Below are positions 51,725 through 57,046 of a DNA stretch of 57,046 bases, piece after piece; position 1 is the stretch's first letter; each line of letters begins with the position of its first letter. Under the pieces are notes generated by a model that saw nothing but the letters and a program-made list of their open reading frames with translations, ran no database searches and had not been told where the DNA came from. The stretch comes from an uncultured bacterium (lineage in GTDB: Bacteria; Bacillota; Clostridia; Lachnospirales; Lachnospiraceae): contig CAJMPJ010000018.1 of the NCBI GenBank assembly GCA_905215155.1, positions 1-57,046 on the forward strand, read 5' to 3'. The position numbers and the translations under genes are program-made.

Positions 51725-52786
51725 ATGAAGGGTTTTGCAATGTTAAATATTGGTAAAACGGGTTGGGTGGAAAAGGAAAAACCCGCATGCGGGCCGATTG
51801 ATGCGATTTGCCGCCCCATTGTTCTGGCTCCCTGTACTTCTGATATCCATACGGTATGGGAGGGTTCGATTGGGGAACGCCATGATATGATCCTGGGACA
51901 TGAAGCCGTGGCTGAAGTGGTGGAAGTTGGAAGCCTGGTAAAAGATTTTAAACCAGGTGACAAGGTCCTTGTACCGGCTATCACACCGGACTGGAATTCT
52001 ATAGAGGCCCAGGGCGGCTATCAGATGCATTCCGGAGGAATGCTGGCGGGCTGGAAATTTTCAAATTTCAAGGACGGGGTATTCGGTGAATTTTTCCACG
52101 TAAACGATGCGGATGGAAACCTGGCCCATCTGCCGGAGGGTGTGGACCCGGTGGCCGCATGTATGCTTTCTGATATGGTTCCAACCGGTTTTCATGGAGT
52201 CGAACTTGCCGACATACACTTTGGTGACACGGTAGCTGTTATTGGAATCGGACCCGTTGGTCTGATGTCCGTAGCCGGTGCTGCCCTTCACGGTGCTTCC
52301 CATATCTATGCCGTAGGCTCCCGCCCCAATTGCGTCCAGTTAGCTAAAGAATATGGTGCCACCGATATCATCAATTACCGGGAAGGCGATATTGCGGATC
52401 AGATTCTGGAAAAAACAGGCGGAAAGGGTGTGGACCGTGTTATTATCGCAGGCGGGGACAACGACACCTTTGCACAGGCCATTGCCATCTTAAAACCGGG
52501 CGGAAAAATAGGAAATGTCAATTACCTCGGAGAAGGCGATTACATAAAGATTCCCCGTATCAAATGGGGATGCGGCATGGGACATAAACAGATTTCCGGC
52601 GGGCTGATGCCAGGCGGCCGGTTGAGAATGGAAAAGCTGGCTTCTCTCCTCTCCGCCGGCAGACTGGACCCAGGCAAGCTGATCACCCACCGGTTTGAGG
52701 GCTTTGAAAACATTGAAAAGGCTCTTATGCTGATGAAGGATAAGCCAAAGGATTTAATCAAACCAGTGGTCATTATCCATTGGTAG
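51725..52786 (+). CDS. NADP-dependent secondary (isopropanol) alcohol dehydrogenase
   Basis: The protein has 353 residues from the AUG at 51725 (AAGGAGA upstream; an AUG three codons earlier is possible). It closely follows the Thermoanaerobacter brockii and Clostridium beijerinckii enzymes: KGFAMLNIGKTGWVEKE, APCTSDIHT with Cys37, ILGHEAV with His59/Glu60, and the MLSDMVPTGFHG aspartate complete the catalytic zinc site. GIGPVGLMSVAGA and GSRPNC match the NADP-binding part, where the serine and arginine hold the 2'-phosphate. It should interconvert acetone/isopropanol and similar ketones. Confidence 0.95.
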   Translation: MKGFAMLNIGKTGWVEKEKPACGPIDAICRPIVLAPCTSDIHTVWEGSIGERHDMILGHEAVAEVVEVGSLVKDFKPGDKVLVPAITPDWNSIEAQGGYQMHSGGMLAGWKFSNFKDGVFGEFFHVNDADGNLAHLPEGVDPVAACMLSDMVPTGFHGVELADIHFGDTVAVIGIGPVGLMSVAGAALHGASHIYAVGSRPNCVQLAKEYGATDIINYREGDIADQILEKTGGKGVDRVIIAGGDNDTFAQAIAILKPGGKIGNVNYLGEGDYIKIPRIKWGCGMGHKQISGGLMPGGRLRMEKLASLLSAGRLDPGKLITHRFEGFENIEKALMLMKDKPKDLIKPVVIIHW

Positions 52787-52803
52787 TTTAACGCCGGTGC
52801 AGT

Positions 52804-52858
52804 CAAAAAAGGCACCAGGACCTTTTAGGTGACCCCCAAAAGCTCCTGATGCCTTTTT
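52804..52858. terminator. Bidirectional terminator
   Basis: A long, slightly imperfect stem with AAAAAGGCA and TGCCTTTTT ends lies between the convergent alcohol dehydrogenase and DUF1456 genes. Confidence 0.75.
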
Positions 52859-52869
52859 CCTGCACTACT

Positions 52870-53346
52870 TTATTTTTTCCGGTATCTGACAGCCAGACCC
52901 TTTAAAAACGATCTCACATAACGATCTCCGCATACCTTATAATTCCGCTGACCCTCTCTCCTTAAAACAGCACTTAACTCCCCGTTTGATAAATCGGTTC
53001 CCCCGTCTTTCATGATCTGAAGCATGTCCTCACCGGTAAGAGACAGTGCGATCTTTACTTTTTTCAGAAATACGTTATTAACGGTACGGTCGTCATTTAT
53101 CATAAAAAGCTGATTTTCCGATTCTCCGGATGCAGGTTCTTTTTTTCCTCTTTTCCGGGTAATAAAACCGTTTAAGAAAGACTCCAGCATACGATTGCTG
53201 CATTTGCTGCTGTCGGAATTTAACAGGATTTTTTCCAATTCTTCCTTTGTTACCGTAACTCCTCCCAGCTGAAACATTTCCGCCATATCCATGTCCTTGA
53301 TATCCAAAGCATATCTTAATCGAATCAATCTATCGTTATTATCCAT
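52870..53346 (-). CDS. DUF1456 (YehS-like) protein
   Basis: The protein has 158 residues from the AUG at 53346 (GAGG upstream). It has two repeats of about 70 residues, RLRYALDIKDMDMAEMFQLGG ... MLESFLNGFITRKRGK and FLKKVKIALSLTGEDMLQIMKDGG ... YVRSFLKGLAVRYRK. This matches YehS. The function is unknown. It ends the helicase gene cluster and may be co-transcribed. Confidence 0.88.
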   Translation of the reverse strand: MDNNDRLIRLRYALDIKDMDMAEMFQLGGVTVTKEELEKILLNSDSSKCSNRMLESFLNGFITRKRGKKEPASGESENQLFMINDDRTVNNVFLKKVKIALSLTGEDMLQIMKDGGTDLSNGELSAVLRREGQRNYKVCGDRYVRSFLKGLAVRYRKK

Positions 53347-53395
53347 TGGTTCCTCTTTTCCTATTATTATTTTAACCATTCACCAGAATACCGCT

Positions 53396-54850
53396 TTACG
53401 AATGTTTATCCAACGCTTTCGTTACCTTTAATTGCTTTCCATTGACCGTTGTATGCTTCATTGCTTCCAAAACCAGGGGGCCTTTGCCATTTAAAATCTC
53501 AATATAAGTCAGGGTATCCTGAACTGCAATGATTCCGATGTCCTCCGCGTTTACGCCTTCAATTGCGGAAATGGCCCCTACAAAGCTGGCCGCTCTCAGC
53601 TTCTTTTTCTTTCCCCCATGAAAGCGAAGCTTCATAATGCCTTTTTTAAATGCATCCCCCTTCATCTGTTTTTCCGGGGGAGCCGTTTTCATGTTTTTCT
53701 CAAAGGCCGGTTTCCGACCGGACACGTCCTCTTTTGAGGGTTTCTCAAACCTCGGGATTTCAAAACCGATCAGTGCTTCAATCTCCCTGAGAAATCTTGT
53801 CTGGGTTGGGGTGGCAAAGGATAATGCTTTTCCCTTTTTTCCGGCACGTCCGGTTCTTCCGGTCCGGTGAACGTAGGTTTCCGCCTCTAAAGGGATGTCA
53901 TAGTTGATAACCAGGGAAATATGGTCGATATCAATGCCTCTGGCGGCAAGATCCGTGGCGGCAAGATACCGGCATTTCCCGCGTTTAAATGCATTCATGG
54001 CGAGAAACCGTTCCTTCTGTTCCATCCCTCCATGAATCTTTTTGCAGTCATAGCCCATACGAACCAGATCCTTCCACACCCGGTCCACCCGGTCCTTGGT
54101 ACTGCAAAAGATGATACAGCTATCCGGATTTTCCATTATGGTCACCTCGGTCAGAAGTTGGAATTTCTCCTCCTCCCTGGTGATATAAAGCCCATGTTCA
54201 ATGTCCGCCGCTGTGATATTTTCCTCATTCACATCAATTCTGACTGGGTTTATCATATGCTTTGAGGAAATGGTTATGATTTCCTCCGGCATGGTGGCGG
54301 AAAACAGCATCGTCAACCGTTTTCTGGGAAGCCTCTCAAGGATCGCCTCCACCTGTTCCATAAATCCCATATGAAGCATCTGGTCGGCCTCATCAATTAC
54401 CAGGCAGTTTATGTTCCCCAGAGACAGCGTTCCTTTTTCCATATGATCCAGCACCCGCCCAGGAGTTCCCACCACCACATGAGTCTTCTGCTTTAATTCT
54501 GTTTTCTCAAGGGAAAACGGATGTCTTCCATAGACTGCTGCCGCTTTGATTCGTTTGAATCTGCCAATATTGGTAAACTCCTCTTTTACCTGGACCGCAA
54601 GCTCTCTGGTCGGGGTGAGAATCAGCGCCTGTGGTTTGTTCTCAAGCCATTCTGCCGCTTCACAGATGGGAATGGCATAGGCTGCCGTTTTCCCGCTGCC
54701 CGTCTGGGCTTTGACAATCAGATCCTGTCTTTCTAAGGCAAATGGAAGGACGCTGGCCTGGACCTTCGTAGGGATTTCATACCCCAGAACATCAAGTGCT
54801 CTTCCTATATCTTCCCTGATTTTAAAATCTTTCAAACGTTCCTGTCCCAT
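53396..54850 (-). CDS. dbpA: DEAD-box RNA helicase with DbpA RNA-binding domain
   Basis: The protein has about 484 residues from the AUG at 54850, with AGAGG seven bases before. Motifs appear in order: Q motif, AQTGSGKTA (I), PTRELAVQ (Ia), VIDEADQM (II), FSATM (III), and [12 protein letters not shown] (VI). A C-terminal DbpA RNA-binding domain (about 405-480) has [37 protein letters not shown]. The DbpA/YxiN group binds hairpin 92 of 23S rRNA and helps large-subunit assembly. Confidence 0.92.
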   Translation of the reverse strand: MGQERLKDFKIREDIGRALDVLGYEIPTKVQASVLPFALERQDLIVKAQTGSGKTAAYAIPICEAAEWLENKPQALILTPTRELAVQVKEEFTNIGRFKRIKAAAVYGRHPFSLEKTELKQKTHVVVGTPGRVLDHMEKGTLSLGNINCLVIDEADQMLHMGFMEQVEAILERLPRKRLTMLFSATMPEEIITISSKHMINPVRIDVNEENITAADIEHGLYITREEEKFQLLTEVTIMENPDSCIIFCSTKDRVDRVWKDLVRMGYDCKKIHGGMEQKERFLAMNAFKRGKCRYLAATDLAARGIDIDHISLVINYDIPLEAETYVHRTGRTGRAGKKGKALSFATPTQTRFLREIEALIGFEIPRFEKPSKEDVSGRKPAFEKNMKTAPPEKQMKGDAFKKGIMKLRFHGGKKKKLRAASFVGAISAIEGVNAEDIGIIAVQDTLTYIEILNGKGPLVLEAMKHTTVNGKQLKVTKALDKHS

Positions 54851-54887
54851 TTTTATGCCTCTCATTTTATCTAACACTTCGTATTTT

Positions 54888-55412
54888 TTACTGAATTGCA
54901 GCTCGGTTGAGTTTTTTCCACTTCCTGATCTTGCTTCGGAAGGTTTGAAAGGGTGCCACAGTGTTGATGTGTATCCATTTCCATATCGGCCATTTTGATG
55001 GGGTGGAGGAAGCCCATTTCCTCACATCCTGGCCAAATAAGTCCTCATCAGAAAAGGAATCCAACCACAAAATAAGCTCTGCCACACATTCCCGGTACAG
55101 GCTTTTCAGCTCGCTTAGGGTACAGGCTTCGTATTGCTTATAAAAGTTCTCATATAAACCGCCCAGCTTGTTCCATTTGTAATTCAACGCTGGGGTGACT
55201 ACCTCTTTTCCGGCAAGTTCATCCCGGTCCCAGCCCAGGAGCAGATTCATCCAGCCCAGCTGATAGGCGATCATCTGGGCTGGGCTGCGGTCAACACCTT
55301 CCAGAATTTTATCTTGATCCCCTTCCTCAACGGAATCAAATTCTGTAATAAATAAGTGAGCGGTTTTTTCAATTTCCGCAATCAGTTCTTCTTTGTTTTT
55401 ATATTCCTGCAT
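54888..55412 (-). CDS. ClbS/DfsB-family four-helix protein
   Basis: The 174-residue protein resembles ClbS/DfsB (DUF1706), with [46 protein letters not shown] and [25 protein letters not shown]. ClbS hydrolyses the colibactin warhead, but most relatives have no known substrate. AGAAGG lies before the AUG. It follows the alkyltransferase gene by 49 bp on the same strand, so both may belong to one operon. Confidence 0.88.
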   Translation of the reverse strand: MQEYKNKEELIAEIEKTAHLFITEFDSVEEGDQDKILEGVDRSPAQMIAYQLGWMNLLLGWDRDELAGKEVVTPALNYKWNKLGGLYENFYKQYEACTLSELKSLYRECVAELILWLDSFSDEDLFGQDVRKWASSTPSKWPIWKWIHINTVAPFQTFRSKIRKWKKLNRAAIQ

Positions 55413-55461
55413 CAGTTACCTTCTTTCTCTTTTTGAACTATTTTGCCTGTTTTTTCATGCT

Positions 55462-55965
55462 TCATTTCCGTGCCAGTGCCTCCTGTTCCAATTGAAGCAG
55501 AGCCTTCTTCCGGTCCAATCCGCCCGCATATCCGGTCAGACCGCCATTTGTCCCAACCACCCGGTGGCAGGGGATCAGGATTGAAACAGGGTTATGGCCT
55601 ACCGCTCCTCCTACCGCCTGGGCTGACATGGTGTCCTGCCCCCTTGAGGCTGCGATCTTTTTTGCGATTTCTCCATAGGTGGTGACAGTGCCATAGGGTA
55701 TTTGAAGAAGGATCTCCCAGACAGCTTTTTGAAAATCCGTTCCTTTTGGCTGCAGATCGGGGAGCGTTGCATCTTTGTTTCCTTTAAAATAATCCTCAAG
55801 CCACTGGTGAAGCCTTATAAAAACCGGATGCTCCGGTTCATAAATCCAAGAATTCGTATTCCCCGGAAAATATTTTTGCCCCTCAAACCAGAGTCCGGTA
55901 ATTCCATTGCCCTCCGCTGCTGCAGTTAAATTCCCAAGGGGACTTTTAAAGTTTGCATATATCAT
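55462..55965 (-). CDS. ogt: O6-alkylguanine-DNA alkyltransferase
   Basis: The 167-residue protein has the active-site motif ILIPCHRVVG with acceptor cysteine and GGLTGYAGGLDRKKALLQLE behind it. The N-terminal domain is short, as in Ogt. FQKAVWEILLQIPYGTVTTYGEIA is the DNA-binding helix region. It repairs alkylated guanine by a suicide reaction. AGGAGGG precedes the AUG. The pairing with ClbS/DfsB suggests protection from alkylating or genotoxic compounds, by inference. Confidence 0.95.
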   Translation of the reverse strand: MIYANFKSPLGNLTAAAEGNGITGLWFEGQKYFPGNTNSWIYEPEHPVFIRLHQWLEDYFKGNKDATLPDLQPKGTDFQKAVWEILLQIPYGTVTTYGEIAKKIAASRGQDTMSAQAVGGAVGHNPVSILIPCHRVVGTNGGLTGYAGGLDRKKALLQLEQEALARK

Positions 55966-56291
55966 TCTCTTTTCCCTCCTCTTTTGTATGTTCCCCTTTT
56001 AAGGAATACCGCAAACCAATCGTGGTTTAAAAGCACCAGAGACACCTGACATACGTTCTTCTTAACTATCACTTCTTTCATTAAAAATACCATGAAAACA
56101 GGATATTTGCCAGCGGTTTTGGATATGTGGGAAAATTTTCAGGGCCAGCCGGCAGTTGACCTGACGCTGATGTAAAGAATAATTTTGATTTTTCATAACA
56201 AAAAGCCGCAGTTTGGAGCGGTCAGATAGGGATTATTAATTCCTGAAAAATTCGGCATAGTCGTAGATTTTCGGCTATGCCGTTTTTTCGT
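55966..56291. other. Gap without a supported gene
   Basis: The stretch holds a 27-codon plus-strand frame (56092-56175) with no ribosome binding site and a terminator at 56253-56288. No repeat matching the IS element ends was seen here. Confidence 0.5.
56253..56288. terminator. Intrinsic terminator
   Basis: The CGGCATAG/CTATGCCG stem is followed by six T on the plus strand and AATTTTTC on the minus strand. It ends the recombinase remnant. Confidence 0.7.
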
Positions 56292-56640
56292 TTATTTTGG
56301 TAAGTCGATAGCGCCAATGCAGTTATAGAAAATTTGAATTCGCTGGGCTCTGCGGCCATCTACCTTTTCAGCCTTGAATACTATAATTTTGTCAATGAAC
56401 TCTCGAATAATCTCTGCATCCAATTCTGTAATTTCTGTGTACTTTTTAACCAGTGCCAAAAAGCGGTCGGTATTGAGGGTTTGCTCATTTGTTGCATCAA
56501 TGGTATGTTTTAATTTGGTTATCCTTTCTTCCAGTGCCTTCTGCTCGGCTTCATATTCCGCCGACATCTTGTAAAAACGCTCTTTGGGAATTTTGCCCAT
56601 CACATTGTCTTCATATAGCTTTCTAATGATTTTGTCTATG
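56292..56640 (-). pseudogene. C-terminal remnant of a large serine recombinase (DUF4368)
   Basis: The minus strand reads [40 protein letters not shown] and [19 protein letters not shown], the coiled coil and C-terminal part of TndX/TnpX-type site-specific recombinases. The catalytic front (over 350 residues) is missing because an IS3-family end begins at about 56641 and the frame stops at once inside it. The full gene would have mobilised an integrative element. What remains should be inactive. Confidence 0.85.
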
Positions 56641-57046
56641 TGGATAGGCTACAATAAATTGGACAGATATTTTAAGGTCATGTAAAATAGAAAGTAGAAA
56701 AGGAGTTACGATTATGACCGAAAGAAGAAAGCCTCGTTCCTATACAGATGAATTTAAGCAACAGTTAGTTCAGCTGTATCAAAATGGAAAAAGAAAATGT
56801 GATATCTGCCGTGAATATGATATCGCCACCTCACTATTGGATAAGTGGCTCAAGCAGTCTGCCATCTCTGGTTCTTTCCACGAGAAAGATAACCGTTCCA
56901 CAGAACAACAAGAATTAATTGAACTGCGTAAACGAAATAAACAATTGGAGATGGAGAACGACATTTTACACCAAGGGTGGGCAGCGCCAAGCAAGCAGCG
57001 CTGATCTTAGGACGAAAGTAAATGTGATCAAGGCAAATACCCACAA
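56641..57046 (+). mobile_element. IS3-family insertion sequence, left part
   Basis: The element starts near TGGATAGGCTACAATAAATT at the recombinase breakpoint and runs off the window. It includes orfA (56714-57004) and the first codons of orfB (57024 onward, VIKANTH). The exact outer end could be two to five bases either way, as the right end is not visible. Confidence 0.8.
56714..57004 (+). CDS. IS3-family transposase OrfA, frameshifted
   Basis: The 96-residue reading has the IS3 OrfA helix-turn-helix (RKPRSYTDEFKQQLVQLYQ, ICREYDIATSLLDKWLKQ) and the leucine-zipper region ELRKRNKQLEMENDIL. Related proteins continue NDILKQAALILGRK. Here a 20-base insertion at 56969-56988 changes the tail to HQGWAAPSKQR, and the normal tail is found out of frame afterwards. 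AAAGGAG lies before the AUG. The insertion removes the normal OrfA end and the programmed shift context, so this copy is probably dead. Confidence 0.85.
   Translation: MTERRKPRSYTDEFKQQLVQLYQNGKRKCDICREYDIATSLLDKWLKQSAISGSFHEKDNRSTEQQELIELRKRNKQLEMENDILHQGWAAPSKQR

Noticed and set aside
56092..56175. A 27-codon plus-strand frame starting MKTGYLPAVLDMW
   Set aside because: No ribosome binding site and no recognisable family; probably chance.

Overview
The window looks like a chromosomal segment of an anaerobic, fermentative Gram-positive bacterium of the Lachnospiraceae/Clostridia type. The evidence is strong AGGAGG ribosome binding sites, an [FeFe]-hydrogenase maturase (HydE), a Thermoanaerobacter/Clostridium-type NADP secondary alcohol dehydrogenase, many PTS and ABC sugar systems, YesMN-type two-component regulation, and moderate-to-low GC. 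A Lacrimispora/Clostridium-like host is my best guess, but no rRNA or other taxonomic marker is present. I found no tRNA, rRNA or CRISPR array.

Layout. 1-6100: a solitary serine recombinase, a DtxR-type metalloregulator with a convergent FeoA-like protein, a LigB-type dioxygenase, two membrane GGDEF proteins and a GNAT acetyltransferase. 6110-13340: a beta-glucoside/cellobiose PTS locus (IIC, a tiny membrane protein, IIA, IIB, AEC transporter), a divergent 6-phospho-beta-glucosidase and a PRD regulator. The PTS operon and the regulator gene share a 67-bp upstream module. 13592-16708: nitroreductase, an OB-like orphan protein, a YitT protein and HydE. 16824-18701: an AT-rich AAA ATPase/RloB pair resembling AbiL-type phage defence. 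18983-24610: SMR exporter, Nudix hydrolase and a MerR regulator divergent from a heterodimeric ABC exporter, with a textbook 19-bp-spacer MerR promoter.

24681-32324: a plant-oligosaccharide operon (GH5, GPH symporter, GH42, GH43) with a divergent AraC regulator. 32336-34517: a DUF1266-like protein, then a scar region holding a broken YARHG-domain gene, a perfect 28-bp inverted repeat, a mini-ORF and the severed head of an Asp/Glu racemase gene. 34514-41595: an operon for a multi-subunit flavin/Fe-S amine or imino-acid dehydrogenase (Fer2, FAD/ferredoxin, BFD-type and DAO subunits) with an ornithine-cyclodeaminase-like protein and an APC permease. It is preceded by a truncated RidA gene, a strong terminator-like hairpin and an AraC regulator. 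41798-50006: an AI-2/rhamnose-type ABC importer divergent from a YesN/YesM two-component system.

50143-55965: two flavin enzymes sharing an upstream motif, the secondary alcohol dehydrogenase, DUF1456, a DbpA-type RNA helicase, a ClbS/DfsB protein and O6-alkylguanine-DNA alkyltransferase. 56292-57046: the tail of a large serine recombinase interrupted by an IS3-family element whose orfA is itself frameshifted.

The main theme is carbohydrate and amine scavenging by locally regulated cassettes. Between them lie a probable defence pair and several gene remnants that record deletions and mobile-element traffic. Most functions below are inferred from motifs read by eye; no database search was run.
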